In this document: positions 8,031 through 18,010 of the stretch, one piece after another
How the letters are laid out: each line of letters opens with the position of its first letter
Numbering within the stretch: the first letter of the stretch is position 1
NCBI RefSeq assembly: GCF_026932795.1
Contig: NZ_JADPVH010000034.1
Span: forward strand, 1 to 44,355
From: Paenarthrobacter sp. Z7-10
GTDB lineage: Bacteria; Actinomycetota; Actinomycetes; Actinomycetales; Micrococcaceae
Length of the DNA: 44,355 nucleotides
Direction: 5' to 3'
The notes under the pieces: generated by a model
Database searches by the model: none
Told to the model about the DNA's origin: nothing
Seen by the model: only the letters and a program-made list of their open reading frames with translations
Program-made: the position numbers and the translations under genes

Positions 8031-10856
8031 TCAGTTGACCGAAATCTGCCGCAGGACGTACTGCAGGATGCCGCCGTTGCGGTAGTAGTCGGCTTCGCCG
8101 GGCGTATCGATGCGCAGATCGGCGTCGAAGGACTTCTCTGAACCGTCCGCGGACTTGGCGCGCACGGTCAGCGTCTTGGGCGACGCGCCCTCGTTCAGGG
8201 CTGTCACTCCCTCGATGGAAAAGATCTCCGTGCCGTCCAAGCCCAGCGTTTCTGCGGATTCGCCCTTGGGATACTGCAGCGGCAAAACGCCCATACCGAT
8301 CAGGTTGGAGCGGTGGATGCGCTCGTAGCTCTCGGCGATTACGGCCTTGACGCCCAGCAGCGCGGTTCCCTTGGCTGCCCAGTCGCGGGAGGAACCTGAG
8401 CCATACTCCTTTCCGGCCAGCACCACCAGCGGCGTACCGGCCGCCTGGTAGTTGACCGAGGCGTCGTAAACGAACGCCTGCGGTGCGCCGTCCTGGCTGA
8501 AGTCCCGGGTGTAGCCACCTTCGACCCCGTCGAGGAGCTGGTTCCTGATCCGGATGTTGGCAAACGTTCCACGGATCATTACTTCGTGGTTTCCCCGGCG
8601 CGAGCCGTAGGAGTTGAAGTCCTTGCGCTCCACGCCGTTCTCCAGCAGGTACTTCCCGGCCGGGGTATCCGATTTGAAGGATCCCGCCGGGCTGATGTGG
8701 TCCGTCGTAACGGAATCGCCCAGTTTGAGCAGCACCCGGGCATCGGAGATGTCCGTTACGGGCTCCGGTGTTGCCTTCATGCCCTCGAAATACGGTGGCT
8801 TGCGCACGTAGGTGGACTTGGCATCCCACTCGAAGGTGTCCCCTGCCGGCGTGGGCAGGGCCCGCCAGCGCTCGTCGCCGGCGAAGATGGCATCGTAGGA
8901 GTTGGTGAACATCTCCTTGTCAATGGAGGCGTCCATGACTTCCTGGACCTCGATGGGGTTGGGCCAGATATCCGAAAGGAAAACGTCCTTGCCGGCCTCG
9001 TCCTGGCCCAGCGGATCGGCTTCAAAATCGAAGTCCATCGTTCCGGCCAGAGCGTAGGCGATGACCAGCGGCGGAGAGGCAAGGTAGTTCATCTTGACGT
9101 CCGGATTGATCCGGCCCTCGAAGTTCCGGTTGCCCGAAAGGACCGCCGTGACGGAAAGGTCGTTATCCGCGATGGCTTGGGAGATCTCCGGTTCCAACGG
9201 TCCGGAGTTACCAATGCAGGTGGTGCAGCCATATCCAACCGTGAAGAAGCCCAGTTTTTCCAGGTACGGGATCAGCCCGGACTTCTCGTAGTAGTCAGTG
9301 ACGACCTTCGAGCCGGGAGCAACCGAGGTCTTGACCCATGGCTTGGACGCCAGGCCCTTGTTGACGGCATTGCGGGCCAGCACCGCGGCAGCCAGCATCA
9401 CCGAAGGGTTGGAAGTGTTGGTGCAGGAGGTGATGGCGGCGATCGACACCGCACCGTGGTCCAACTCGAACTCTTTGCCGTCCGCAGTGGTTACGTGGAT
9501 CGGATTGGTAGTGCGGCCATCGGCGTTGGCAGCGGCGGAGACCACCTTGCGGCTGTTGTCCGAGACCCGGGTGCCCGGATGCGTGAATGAGGGCGCGTCG
9601 GAGGCCGGGAAACTTTCCTCCAGGGCCTCGTCCACCGTGTTGCCCTGCGCTTCCGCGTCCCCGGCGACATAGTTTTTCAGGTCCTCGCGGAATTGCGCCT
9701 TCGAGGCAGTCAACTCAATGCGGTCCTGCGGTCGCTTCGGACCGGCAATGGACGGCACGACGGTGGAGAGGTCCATTTCCAAGTACTCGGAGAACTTGAT
9801 CTCGATGGAGGGATCGTGCCACATCCCCTGTTCCTTGGCGTAGGCCTCCACCAGGGCCAACTGCTCTTCGGAGCGGCCGGTCAGGCGCAGGTAGTCCATC
9901 GTGACCTCATCGATGGGGAACATCGCAGCGGTGGATCCGAATTCCGGGCTCATGTTGCCGATGGTGGCGCGGTTAGCCAGCGGCACCTCAGCGACGCCGT
10001 CGCCGTAAAATTCCACGAACTTGCCCACGACGCCGTGCTGGCGCAGCTTCTCGGTGATGGTCAGCACGACGTCGGTCGCGGTGGCTCCGGCAGGAATAGC
10101 ACCGGTGAGCTTAAAGCCCACGACGCGCGGGATCAACATGGAAACGGGCTGGCCAAGCATGGCAGCCTCGGCTTCGATGCCGCCGACGCCCCAACCAAGC
10201 ACGCCAAGACCGTTGACCATGGTGGTGTGCGAATCGGTGCCGACGCAGGTGTCCGGGTAGGCGCGCAGGACGCCGTCGACCTCCCTTGTCATGATGGTGC
10301 GCGCGAGGTATTCGATGTTGACCTGGTGCACAATACCCATGCCTGGCGGGACAACCTTGAAGTCGTCAAAGGCCGTCTGGCCCCAGCGCAGGAACTGATA
10401 GCGCTCGCCATTGCGCTGGTACTCCATGTCCATATTGCGTTCGACGGCGCTGGCGTTGCCAAACACGTCGATCTGGACAGAGTGGTCAATGACCATTTCG
10501 GCCGGAGCCAGCGGATTGACCCGCTTGGGGTCCCCTCCGAGCTCCTTTACCGCCTCGCGCATGGTCGCAAGGTCCACGATGCAGGGAACACCCGTGAAGT
10601 CCTGCATGATCACGCGTGCGGGGGTGAACTGGATTTCGGTATCCGGCTGTGCATCCGGATTCCAGCCGGCCAGAGCACGGACGTGGTCCGCAGTTATGTT
10701 GGCGCCGTCTTCGGTGCGCAACAGGTTTTCCAACAGCACCTTCAGGCTGAACGGAAGGTTTTGGGCACCTTCTACCGAATTCAACCGGAAAATCTCGTAC
10801 TCGGTCCCGGCTACATTGAGTATGCCTTTGGAACCAAAACTGTCCACATTCGTCAT
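8031..10856 (-). CDS. acn: Aconitate hydratase
   Basis: 941 residues, typical of actinobacterial AcnA. It interconverts citrate and isocitrate in the TCA cycle with a [4Fe-4S] cluster; cytoplasmic. Cluster cysteines are visible in [10 protein letters not shown] near residue 475 and in [10 protein letters not shown] near 541-544. Domains 1-3 occupy the first ~650 residues; the swivel domain follows, with [19 protein letters not shown] and [13 protein letters not shown]. Around 390-450 is an extra linker containing [11 protein letters not shown], a short motif also seen in unrelated small actinobacterial proteins. ATG at 10856 has AGAGGAG upstream. A longer open frame reaches into the ATPase gene and is rejected. 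A DtxR-like iron box may lie upstream. Confidence 0.96.
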   Translation of the reverse strand: MTNVDSFGSKGILNVAGTEYEIFRLNSVEGAQNLPFSLKVLLENLLRTEDGANITADHVRALAGWNPDAQPDTEIQFTPARVIMQDFTGVPCIVDLATMREAVKELGGDPKRVNPLAPAEMVIDHSVQIDVFGNASAVERNMDMEYQRNGERYQFLRWGQTAFDDFKVVPPGMGIVHQVNIEYLARTIMTREVDGVLRAYPDTCVGTDSHTTMVNGLGVLGWGVGGIEAEAAMLGQPVSMLIPRVVGFKLTGAIPAGATATDVVLTITEKLRQHGVVGKFVEFYGDGVAEVPLANRATIGNMSPEFGSTAAMFPIDEVTMDYLRLTGRSEEQLALVEAYAKEQGMWHDPSIEIKFSEYLEMDLSTVVPSIAGPKRPQDRIELTASKAQFREDLKNYVAGDAEAQGNTVDEALEESFPASDAPSFTHPGTRVSDNSRKVVSAAANADGRTTNPIHVTTADGKEFELDHGAVSIAAITSCTNTSNPSVMLAAAVLARNAVNKGLASKPWVKTSVAPGSKVVTDYYEKSGLIPYLEKLGFFTVGYGCTTCIGNSGPLEPEISQAIADNDLSVTAVLSGNRNFEGRINPDVKMNYLASPPLVIAYALAGTMDFDFEADPLGQDEAGKDVFLSDIWPNPIEVQEVMDASIDKEMFTNSYDAIFAGDERWRALPTPAGDTFEWDAKSTYVRKPPYFEGMKATPEPVTDISDARVLLKLGDSVTTDHISPAGSFKSDTPAGKYLLENGVERKDFNSYGSRRGNHEVMIRGTFANIRIRNQLLDGVEGGYTRDFSQDGAPQAFVYDASVNYQAAGTPLVVLAGKEYGSGSSRDWAAKGTALLGVKAVIAESYERIHRSNLIGMGVLPLQYPKGESAETLGLDGTEIFSIEGVTALNEGASPKTLTVRAKSADGSEKSFDADLRIDTPGEADYYRNGGILQYVLRQISVN

Positions 10857-10912
10857 GATTGGACTCCTCTCGCCACAGCCTTTATCTTGCCACGCGGCCG
10901 TTACCCCGCTAG

Positions 10913-10931
10913 TTAGGGCAGCCTTACTCCC
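10913..10931. promoter_or_regulatory. Possible DtxR/IdeR-type iron box upstream of acn
   Basis: The sequence from 10913 begins TTAGGGCAGCCTTAC and fits the DtxR/IdeR consensus TWAGGTWAGSCTWACCTWA at about 13 of 19 positions, mostly in the left and central parts. It lies ~57 bp upstream of the acn start and overlaps the stop of the ATPase gene. Aconitase is iron-dependent, so such control would make sense, but the right half matches poorly. Confidence 0.3.
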
Positions 10932-13569
10932 GCTCCGAGACGGCTCCCGCTCTCTTGAGCGAGCGGTAAAGGACCTCGATACCCGCGCAGCCAAGCACAA
11001 CTACGCCCATCGTAACCGCAAGCAGGTCCCCTGTTGGCACCTGTAATGCAAAGAATTCCCGCCCGAAGGGGACCGCGAGCACCGCGGCAAGCAGGGCTGC
11101 CATAGCGGCGACCAGCAATGCCCGCCATCTGTCGAATGGCCGCGCCAATGCGGACAGCACCCACAGAGCCACCAGCAGGACCGCCATGGTGGCAGCCGTC
11201 TGGCCCGAGCGGATCTGCCCGCCAGGATCCAACTCCGGGTTCGGAAACGCCCGGGCGTATGAGTAGACGGCCAGAATGCAGGCACTGATAATGAGGCCGG
11301 CGGGAATTGAGAACATCAGGCAGCGCCGCAGGAAACCCGGCTGGTACCGGCGTTTGTTGGGCAGCAGAGCCAGAAAGAACGCCGGAATGCCGATAGTCAG
11401 GGAGCTGACGATGGAAAGCTGCCGCGGCAGGAATGGGTACTGCCACAGCAGCACGCCAATCACCAGCGAAATGACCACGGCGTATGCGGTCTTCGTCAGG
11501 AACAGGTTGGCCACCCGTTCCACGTTGGCGATCACCCGCCGCCCCTCCGCAACCACTCCGGGCATCCGGGAGAACGCGCCGTCCAGCAGCACCAGCCGCG
11601 AAACCGCTTTCGTGGCGGCGGCCCCCGATCCCATCGCAATACCGATGTCCGCGTACTTCAGGGCCAACGCATCATTAACGCCGTCCCCGGTCATGGCGAC
11701 CACGTGGCCGCGCTGCTGCAGCGCGAGGACAATGGATTTCTTCTGTTCAGGGGTGACCCGGCCAAGTACGTGTTCGCGCTCCAGTACCTCGGCAATGCCG
11801 TCGGGATCGGTGGGCAGTCCGCGCGCGTCATAGCCCTCCCCCACATGGACAAAGCCCACCTCTCGGGCAACGGCCGCCACGGTCCGCGGGCTGTCTCCGG
11901 AAAGGATCCGCAACGCCACCCCTTGCTCACGGAAGTAACGCAGCGTTTCCGCAGCATCTGAGCGGACCTTTTCGCGGAACGTCAACAACATCACCGGCAG
12001 CAGTCCCGAGGGTAACCGCGGCGGCAGTCCGGCCGTTGCTGAGGGCAACAGACCGGGCGTTATCTGCGGGGGGCCGCCAGTGGTTGCCGACGGCGGCCCG
12101 CCGGGGGTTGCCGACAGCAGCCCCGGTTTCGAATCACGTCCCCGCTCAGCTTCGACCGGCTCCGGCGTGTGGGCCAGGACCAAGGCCCGGAGCCCCAACG
12201 CCGACAGCGCCGCGGCTTGGTTCAGGGCTTCGCCATGCCGGAGGTCGGCCGCATCCAGCACCATCTCGGGCGCTCCAAATACCCATGTCCCGGCGATCGG
12301 GGCGGCATGCCCTGAGTGGAACCGGTCCGCCTCCGCGGTGTCGAAGCTCACAGCGCTCCACTTGCGCGCACTGTTGAACGGGACGGCATGCAACGGCGCG
12401 ATGCCCGGAATCTCGGCAAAGCTTGAACGCAGGGACGCCGCAGTGGCGTTGGCAGTTTCCTGTCCCGCCAGCCAGCCCAGCACAAGCTCCCAGCCAACCG
12501 GCGCGGCCGACGTCACCCGGTGGGGGCCGTCAAAAATGATTTCGCCTTCGGTTAGGGTTCCCGTCTTGTCCAGGCAGATCATGTCCACCCGCGCCAGCCC
12601 TTCTACGGCGGGCAGCTCCTGCACCAGCACCTGGCGGCGGGCCAGCGTGACGGCCGCCAATCCAAACGAAATGCTGGTCAGCAGGACCAGGCCTTCGGGA
12701 ATCATCGCCACGATGCTGGCAACGGCGCTGACCACCGCGCCTTTCCACTCCCCTGTCGCAATGGCCGCTTCCCAGCCACCCTTGGCCTGCATTTGCGAAT
12801 TGACCACCAGCACAATAATCGGAATCAGCGCCCACGTGATGTAGAGGATAATCCGGTTGATGGCATTGCGGATTTCCGAATTCACCAGCGAAAAGCGCTT
12901 GGCTTCGGCGGTCAGCACGCTGGCGTAGGACTCGGCGCCTACCCGGATGACTCGGGCGGCTCCCGAACCGGCAACCACCGCCGAGCCGGAGAGCACCTCG
13001 GCGCCGGGCTCCTTGAGCTCAGGCTCCGATTCCCCGGTCAGCAGCGACTCTTCCACCTCCAGACCCTCGACCGAGAGGATCACGGCGTCGGCTGGAATTT
13101 GGTCCCCGCTGCGGAGCACCAGCACATCGTCGTGCACGACGGCGGCCACTGCTATGTTCTGCACCTCGCCGGCGCGCAGCACCCGGGCAGTCGGCGCATG
13201 CAGGACGGCCAATCGATCCAGGGCGCGCTTCGCCCGATACTCCTGCACGACCCCGATCGCCGCATTGGCCAGCACAATGAAGCCGAACAGGGCATCCCGG
13301 GGATCGCCTACCGCCAAAACGATCAGCAGGCAGGCGCCGAGTACGGCATTAAACAGCGTGAAGAGGTTGGCCCGCAGGATCTGCCAGATACTGCGGCTGC
13401 TCTCATGTGGAACGGCGTTGGTCAGGCCGGCGGCATGCCGGACGCGCACCTGCTCGTCGTCAAGCCCTGCGACCGCCAACGCTGTCGGGTCCGGACTGGG
13501 AAGCGCCGCGCGGGCGTCGGCCACCCTTTGGCGGTGCAGCCGGGCGGCGTGGTTAGACGTCTTGGTCAA
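10924..13569 (-). CDS. Cation-translocating P-type ATPase, CtpE-like
   Basis: 881 residues. Visible are two N-terminal membrane helices ([18 protein letters not shown] and a following [14 protein letters not shown]), the actuator motif TGES near 176, phosphorylation motif DKTGTLTEG near 333, the hinge [17 protein letters not shown] near 626 and six further C-terminal membrane segments. The N-terminal helices resemble mycobacterial CtpE, reported as a calcium transporter; no heavy-metal-binding domain or CPC motif is present, so Ca2+ or another hard cation is likely. Residues ~477-525 are a Gly/Pro/Ser/Thr octapeptide repeat, an unusual insertion between nucleotide-binding and phosphorylation parts. 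The start is TTG at 13569, overlapping the methyltransferase stop (TTGA) without a clear ribosome site; a later GTG is possible. Confidence 0.88.
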   Translation of the reverse strand: MTKTSNHAARLHRQRVADARAALPSPDPTALAVAGLDDEQVRVRHAAGLTNAVPHESSRSIWQILRANLFTLFNAVLGACLLIVLAVGDPRDALFGFIVLANAAIGVVQEYRAKRALDRLAVLHAPTARVLRAGEVQNIAVAAVVHDDVLVLRSGDQIPADAVILSVEGLEVEESLLTGESEPELKEPGAEVLSGSAVVAGSGAARVIRVGAESYASVLTAEAKRFSLVNSEIRNAINRIILYITWALIPIIVLVVNSQMQAKGGWEAAIATGEWKGAVVSAVASIVAMIPEGLVLLTSISFGLAAVTLARRQVLVQELPAVEGLARVDMICLDKTGTLTEGEIIFDGPHRVTSAAPVGWELVLGWLAGQETANATAASLRSSFAEIPGIAPLHAVPFNSARKWSAVSFDTAEADRFHSGHAAPIAGTWVFGAPEMVLDAADLRHGEALNQAAALSALGLRALVLAHTPEPVEAERGRDSKPGLLSATPGGPPSATTGGPPQITPGLLPSATAGLPPRLPSGLLPVMLLTFREKVRSDAAETLRYFREQGVALRILSGDSPRTVAAVAREVGFVHVGEGYDARGLPTDPDGIAEVLEREHVLGRVTPEQKKSIVLALQQRGHVVAMTGDGVNDALALKYADIGIAMGSGAAATKAVSRLVLLDGAFSRMPGVVAEGRRVIANVERVANLFLTKTAYAVVISLVIGVLLWQYPFLPRQLSIVSSLTIGIPAFFLALLPNKRRYQPGFLRRCLMFSIPAGLIISACILAVYSYARAFPNPELDPGGQIRSGQTAATMAVLLVALWVLSALARPFDRWRALLVAAMAALLAAVLAVPFGREFFALQVPTGDLLAVTMGVVVLGCAGIEVLYRSLKRAGAVSERE
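12007..12123 (-). repeat. Octapeptide-coding tandem repeat inside the P-type ATPase gene
   Basis: The stretch encodes about five degenerate copies of a 24-bp unit: [39 protein letters not shown]. Copies differ in sequence but keep the reading frame. The segment is rich in Gly and Pro and should be disordered, forming a loop on the cytoplasmic side. Confidence 0.75.
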
Positions 13570-15200
13570 GAATGAGTTCCAGGCGTCAGCAGGGCAACCG
13601 TCTCCAAATGGTGGGTGTTCGGGTACAGGTCAAAGGCCCGCAGCCGCTCCAGTTTCCAGCCAGCTGTCCGGAAATACCCCAGGTCCCGGGCAAACGATGC
13701 CGGGTCGCAGGAGACGTAGGCGATGGCCCGCGGCGATGAGGCCACCAACCGCTGGATCACGGGTTTACCCGCTCCCGCTCGGGGCGGATCGAGGACAACG
13801 GCGTCAAAACGGTGACGTGCCCCGGCCAGCACCCGCTCCACCCGTCCGCCTTGAATGGTCACCTGGGCTGCTGCGTGCAGGTTTTTTCGCGCGTCCCGGC
13901 TGGCCCCGGCGGAGCCTTCGACGCTGAGGACGGAGCCTTCAGGGCCAACCACATCAGCCAGCGGCGCCGTGAACAACCCAGCACCGGCGTAGAGGTCCGC
14001 GACAACAGATCCCGCGGCGAGATGATTCCCGTCCTGCAGGAAGTCCAGTACCGCATCGGTCAGTACGGCGGGTGCCAGACGGTGGATCTGCCAGAACCCG
14101 GCACCGCTCACCCTGAATTCATGGCCGGCAGAGGTCTCCGATACCCAGGACCGTCCGCGGAGAGGGGTGATCAGACCGCTTTCCGGGTCCCAGCCGGCCA
14201 CCGAAACGGCTGCCCGTCCAGCGGATGCCAGCCCAGCGGTTCCTTGGCCCAACTGGGTTGCCACTCGTTTGAGTACCTTCCCCGCGGCCTTTGCAGATAG
14301 CGCCGGCTCCGGAGCCAGCAGCACCAAGGGCGCGCTGCCGGTGGACGGCGCAGCCACCTCGATCCGGGCGATGCCGGTCAAATCGGTTTCCCACAGCCGC
14401 AGCGCATTGATGGCTGGCGCGGCAAGCGGCATGGCCTCAATGGGCAGCACCTGATTGGAGCGGTGTGCGTGCATCCCCAGACGCCCGGCTGCGGTGACGG
14501 CAAAACCGGCCCTGGTGCGCCAGGCCAGCCCTGCCGCCTGATCCGGCGTACCCGCCGCGTCGACGTCCTCAACCTCCGGCAGACCCGTTCCCAGACCCGT
14601 TCCCGTTCCCGTTCCCGTTCCCGTTCCCGGAAGATATCCCGCTTCGGCCAGACGGTGAAGCTGTTCTGCCAGCACGGCCTCCTTGAGCCGGCGCTGGCCT
14701 GCACGCGTGATATGCCCGAATTCCGCTCCACCGACAGGAAGTTGGCCGGCAGCGTAAGCCGTCGGCGCGTCCGCGGCTGCCCAAAAATGCTTGACGCGAT
14801 CGGTGGAGGGCTGAATCACCTCGGTGACGTCCGCGCGCCAGAAGCTGGCGCCGTCGTCGTACTCGGTCAACCGCACCTGGACGACTTCGCCGGGCAGCGC
14901 ATGGCGAACAAAAATCACCCGGCCCTCATGCCGGGCTACGCAGTGGCCGCCGTGAGCCACGGGGCCAACTGTCAGGGTCAGCGTTCGATCCCTAATCTCA
15001 CCCAGTTCCCCGCCCTTCAAATGAGATCCCGACGGCAGCTGCGGTCGGCGCCCGGGCTGCGGCTGTGCCGACGGCTCGGGCTGTGCCGACGACTGCGGCT
15101 CGGGCTGCGGCTGTACCGACGACTGCGGCTCGGGCTGCGGCTGTACCGACGACTGCGGCTCGGGCTGCGGCTGGCGGATGGACGAACGATCGGCGGCCAT
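13566..15200 (-). CDS. TrmA/RlmD-type class I RNA (uracil-5-)methyltransferase with N-terminal TRAM domain
   Basis: 544 residues. A disordered head (1-60) contains three QPQPEPQSS repeats. A TRAM RNA-binding domain follows (~68-128), then the Rossmann methyltransferase with VADLYAGAGLFTAPLA (SAM binding), VVLDPPRAGAGK and YVSCDP, whose Cys near 498 is the expected catalytic nucleophile. It presumably makes 5-methyluridine in rRNA or tRNA. The four-cysteine Fe-S motif of RlmD/RlmCD is absent; the corresponding region reads PVGGAEFGHI. Residues 192-202 are a Gly-Thr run encoded by a hexanucleotide repeat. The ATG at 15200 overlaps the permease stop (TGATG). A start 51 bases earlier would lie inside the permease gene and is less likely. 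Target base unknown. Confidence 0.88.
   Translation of the reverse strand: MAADRSSIRQPQPEPQSSVQPQPEPQSSVQPQPEPQSSAQPEPSAQPQPGRRPQLPSGSHLKGGELGEIRDRTLTLTVGPVAHGGHCVARHEGRVIFVRHALPGEVVQVRLTEYDDGASFWRADVTEVIQPSTDRVKHFWAAADAPTAYAAGQLPVGGAEFGHITRAGQRRLKEAVLAEQLHRLAEAGYLPGTGTGTGTGTGLGTGLPEVEDVDAAGTPDQAAGLAWRTRAGFAVTAAGRLGMHAHRSNQVLPIEAMPLAAPAINALRLWETDLTGIARIEVAAPSTGSAPLVLLAPEPALSAKAAGKVLKRVATQLGQGTAGLASAGRAAVSVAGWDPESGLITPLRGRSWVSETSAGHEFRVSGAGFWQIHRLAPAVLTDAVLDFLQDGNHLAAGSVVADLYAGAGLFTAPLADVVGPEGSVLSVEGSAGASRDARKNLHAAAQVTIQGGRVERVLAGARHRFDAVVLDPPRAGAGKPVIQRLVASSPRAIAYVSCDPASFARDLGYFRTAGWKLERLRAFDLYPNTHHLETVALLTPGTHS
14581..14628 (-). repeat. Hexanucleotide microsatellite in RNA methyltransferase gene
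   Basis: Eight 6-bp units on the plus strand: AGACCC, GTTCCC, AGACCC, then five perfect GTTCCC copies at 14599-14628. It encodes alternating Gly-Thr. Each unit is two codons, so copy-number change keeps the frame and only alters linker length. Confidence 0.92.
15091..15173 (-). repeat. 30-bp tandem repeat encoding QPQPEPQSSV
   Basis: Perfect 30-bp copies at 15091-15120 and 15121-15150 and a third partial copy to 15173, with a degenerate fourth at 15062-15090. It encodes the disordered N-terminus of the methyltransferase. Ten codons per unit, so length variation stays in frame. Confidence 0.92.
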
Positions 15201-17224
15201 CAGCGGATGTCCTGGAAACTCTGCGCGTCCTCGGACGACTTCAGCTGCCATGGCACGCTGGCTACCATCACGCCGGGTTCAAAGTGCAGCCGCGTTTTGA
15301 TCCGGAGCGCGGTCTGGTTGTGCACCAGTTGTTCCCACCATTTGCCCACAACATACTCGGCTATATAGACCACAATCAGGTCCCGCGGTGCCTCGCGGCG
15401 GATGCTGCGGATGTAGTCCAGGATCGGCGTAATGGTTTCCCGGTAGGGGCTCGCCAGCACCGTCAGCGGAACTGGAATTTCAAGCTTTTCCCAATCCTGG
15501 ACGGTTCGCTCGGTCTCGGCGGCATCGATGTCCACCGTGATAGCGTCCAGCCGTGACGGCCGGGAGGCCCGGGCAAAAGCCAGCGCGCGCAGCACGGGTT
15601 TGCGCACGTGCGACACCAGCAGCACGGCGTGCACGCGGGTGGGAAGGGCACGCGGGGAGGAATCTTCGTCCACCGCCAGCTCCTTGGCCACATTGTCATA
15701 GTGCGCCCGGATGCTCCACATGACCAGGAACAGGAAGAACATGGCCAGCAAGGCAATCCAGGCGCCCTGCTCAAACTTGGTAATCAGGACGATGATCAGC
15801 ACCGTCAAGGTCATGAGGAAGCCCAGCGTGTTGATGGTGCGCGATTTGATGATCCGACGCCGTGAGGCGCTGTCCTTAACCACCCGCAGGGCCCGTCCCC
15901 AGTGCCGGATCATGCCCAGCTGGCTGGAGGTGAAGGAAATGAATACGCCCACAATGTACAGCTGGATCAGCTTGGTCACGTCGGCGTTGAAGGCGATGAT
16001 CAGTACCAGCGAGCCGGCGGCCAGGGCCAGCACTCCATTGCTGAAGGCCAGCCGGTCCCCGCGGGTGCGCAGCTGCCGGGGCAGGTAGCCGTCCTGGGCC
16101 AGGATGGAGGCCAGGACCGGGAACCCGTTGAAGGCGGTGTTGGACGCGAAAACCAGAATGACCCCGGTGGCGGCGACAATGATGATAAACGGAATGGAAC
16201 CAGACCCAAAGACGGTGCTGGCAATTTGGCTGATCACCGGGTTCTGCACGTAGCTGTCCGGCAGGGCCCGGCCGTGCAGCAGGAATTCCCCCGCAGGATT
16301 CTGGGCCATTTGGACGCCTGTGACTCGGGCAAGGTACAGGATGCCGGCAAGCATCCCGGCTGCGATGGCGCCCAGCAGCAGCAAGGTGGTCGCTGCGTTC
16401 TTACTCTTGGGTTTCTGGAAGTTGGGCACGCCGTTGCTGATCGCTTCCACGCCGGTCAGGGCGGCGGCGCCGGAGGAGAAGGCCCGCAGCAGCAGGAACC
16501 CGCCGGCCAGGCCGGCAAGGCCGTTTTCGAAGTCCGCCTGCGGCACGATGGTGAAGTCCGCCGAAGGAGCGGTGCCGAGCTGGCCGGTCACGGCCTGGAA
16601 CAGTCCAAAAGCGGTCATTCCCAGAATGCAGGCGATAAAGATGTAAGTGGGAACGGCGAACACGTTGCCGGCCTCTTTGATGCCGCGCAGGTTCACCAGC
16701 GCCAGGACCACGACGCCCAGCGCGGCGATAAGCGCCTGGCTGCTGTGCAGACCGGGAACGGCCGTAGCCAGATAGTTGGCTGCCGAGGACATCGATACCG
16801 CAACCGTCAGCACGTAGTCCACCAGCAGCGCGGCAGCCACGGTCAGACCGGCTGTTTTACCCAAGTTGGTGTTGGCAATCTCATAGTCGCCACCGCCGGA
16901 AGGGTAGGCGTGCACGTTCTGCCGGTATGAGGCCACCACCGTCAGCAGGACGATCATGACGCTGATCCCCACCCAAGGCGCCATCGTGACGGCGGCCCCG
17001 CCGGCAAGCGCCAGCGTCAGCAGGATTTCGTCCGGCGCGTAGGCCACGGAGGAGAGCGCATCGGAGGCGAAAACCGGCAGCGCGATCCGCTTAGGAAGCA
17101 GGGTATGGGCCAGCCGGTCGTTCCGAAATGGACGCCCGACCAGAACGCGCTTAATCGCGTTGAAAAAAGTCAGCACGCGGGTAACGGTAGTCGCTCCGGG
17201 AGTCAATGTCATAGAGCCGGACAT
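15200..17224 (-). CDS. KimA-like potassium transporter (APC superfamily)
   Basis: 674 residues: ~12 membrane segments, then a ~170-residue cytoplasmic domain. It strongly resembles B. subtilis KimA, a K+:H+ symporter. Shared motifs include SDALSSVAY (Asp55, Tyr62), LLVDYVLTVAVS (Asp136, Thr140, Ser144), a later ALTGVEAISN and LYIVGVFISFTSSQ. These hold the residues I recall as K+ ligands in KimA (Asp36, Tyr43, Asp117, Thr121, Ser125, Thr230, Tyr377). The C-terminus ends with HNQTALRIKTRL, also KimA-like. Older annotation would call it an amino acid permease. Start is uncertain: ATG 17224, ATG 17212 or GTG 17176; none has a good ribosome site, and KimA alignment favours a start near the GTG. 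It is divergent from two TrkA genes and overlaps the methyltransferase by one base. Confidence 0.87.
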   Translation of the reverse strand: MSGSMTLTPGATTVTRVLTFFNAIKRVLVGRPFRNDRLAHTLLPKRIALPVFASDALSSVAYAPDEILLTLALAGGAAVTMAPWVGISVMIVLLTVVASYRQNVHAYPSGGGDYEIANTNLGKTAGLTVAAALLVDYVLTVAVSMSSAANYLATAVPGLHSSQALIAALGVVVLALVNLRGIKEAGNVFAVPTYIFIACILGMTAFGLFQAVTGQLGTAPSADFTIVPQADFENGLAGLAGGFLLLRAFSSGAAALTGVEAISNGVPNFQKPKSKNAATTLLLLGAIAAGMLAGILYLARVTGVQMAQNPAGEFLLHGRALPDSYVQNPVISQIASTVFGSGSIPFIIIVAATGVILVFASNTAFNGFPVLASILAQDGYLPRQLRTRGDRLAFSNGVLALAAGSLVLIIAFNADVTKLIQLYIVGVFISFTSSQLGMIRHWGRALRVVKDSASRRRIIKSRTINTLGFLMTLTVLIIVLITKFEQGAWIALLAMFFLFLVMWSIRAHYDNVAKELAVDEDSSPRALPTRVHAVLLVSHVRKPVLRALAFARASRPSRLDAITVDIDAAETERTVQDWEKLEIPVPLTVLASPYRETITPILDYIRSIRREAPRDLIVVYIAEYVVGKWWEQLVHNQTALRIKTRLHFEPGVMVASVPWQLKSSEDAQSFQDIR

Positions 17225-17259
17225 TGGGCCGCCCGCGCCGCCCGCCGACAGTCCACGTT

Positions 17260-17289
17260 TTGGCGCCGCCCGTCCCGGCGGCAGATAAT
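17260..17289 (+). promoter_or_regulatory. Probable promoter of the trkA pair
   Basis: TTGGCG at 17260-17265 and GATAAT at 17284-17289 with an 18-bp spacer, 47 bp before the GTG of the first TrkA gene. Reasonable match to a housekeeping sigma promoter. Not verified by a start-site map. Confidence 0.45.
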
Positions 17290-17290
17290 A

Positions 17291-17304
17291 TGCACGGACG
17301 TGCA
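17291..17304. promoter_or_regulatory. Palindrome just after the trkA -10 box
   Basis: TGCACG-GA-CGTGCA, perfect 6-bp arms, starting one base after the putative -10. This is where a repressor would cover the transcription start of the TrkA operon and sits within the shared region with the divergent KimA-like gene. Regulator unknown. Confidence 0.4.
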
Positions 17305-17335
17305 ACAGCACGGATAACGAGCCAAAGGAGCCTGG

Positions 17336-18010
17336 GTGCCACATTTTGTGATCATGGGATGCGGCCGTGTCGGTGCCACGCTGGCCCACACGCTTGAGGA
17401 TGCGGGACACTCGGTGGCCATCATTGATCAGGATGACCGCGCGTTCCGACGGCTGCGGACCGGTTTTGCCGGCCGCAAGGTCACGGGCGTGGGTTTTGAC
17501 CGTGAGACCCTTAAGCAGGCCGACATTGAACAGGCCTACGCCTTTGCCGCGGTTTCCAGCGGCGACAACTCCAATGTGCTGGCCACCCGTGTGGCGCGCG
17601 AGACATTTCATGTGGAGCACGTGGTGGCGCGCATCTACGACCCGGGACGGGCTGAGATTTACCAGCGGCTGGGCATCCCCACGGTTGCCGCGGTGCGCTG
17701 GAGCGCGGACCAGGTGCTGCGCCGGATCCTGCCCGAGGCAACCATCAACGGCGACTTTCGTGAACCGTCAGGCCGCTTGATCCTCACCGAAGTTGCCCTG
17801 CATCCGGGCTGGATAGGCCGGCACGTCCTCGATGTCGAAAAAGCCGCCGGGGCCAGGGTGGCCTATCTCACCCGCTTCGGCGAGGGCATGCTCCCCTCCG
17901 GCGACACGAGCTACCAGCAGGGCGACACGGTGCACGTGATGCTGCCCGTCGCACGGAGTTCCGAGATCAGCCGAATTCTTGCCACCGCACCAGTGAAGGA
18001 GTCCGCATGA
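17336..18010 (+). CDS. TrkA-family potassium regulatory protein (first of pair, CeoB-like)
   Basis: 224 residues: an RCK N-terminal Rossmann domain (GCGRVG nucleotide loop at about 9-14, then the acidic end of strand 2 in AIIDQDD) and a C-terminal RCK_C domain from ~140 onward. Such proteins bind NAD(H) or ATP and gate K+ transporters from the cytoplasmic side. The start is GTG at 17336 with AAAGGAG upstream. It overlaps the second TrkA gene by 4 bases (ATGA) in an operon and is divergent from the KimA-like transporter. M. tuberculosis has a similar pair, ceoB/ceoC, next to a permease gene. No TrkH/TrkG channel subunit is in the window. Confidence 0.93.
   Translation: MPHFVIMGCGRVGATLAHTLEDAGHSVAIIDQDDRAFRRLRTGFAGRKVTGVGFDRETLKQADIEQAYAFAAVSSGDNSNVLATRVARETFHVEHVVARIYDPGRAEIYQRLGIPTVAAVRWSADQVLRRILPEATINGDFREPSGRLILTEVALHPGWIGRHVLDVEKAAGARVAYLTRFGEGMLPSGDTSYQQGDTVHVMLPVARSSEISRILATAPVKESA

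Noticed and set aside
9693-10916. 407-residue open frame on the plus strand
   Set aside because: Antisense to aconitase, which has all its cluster cysteines on the minus strand.
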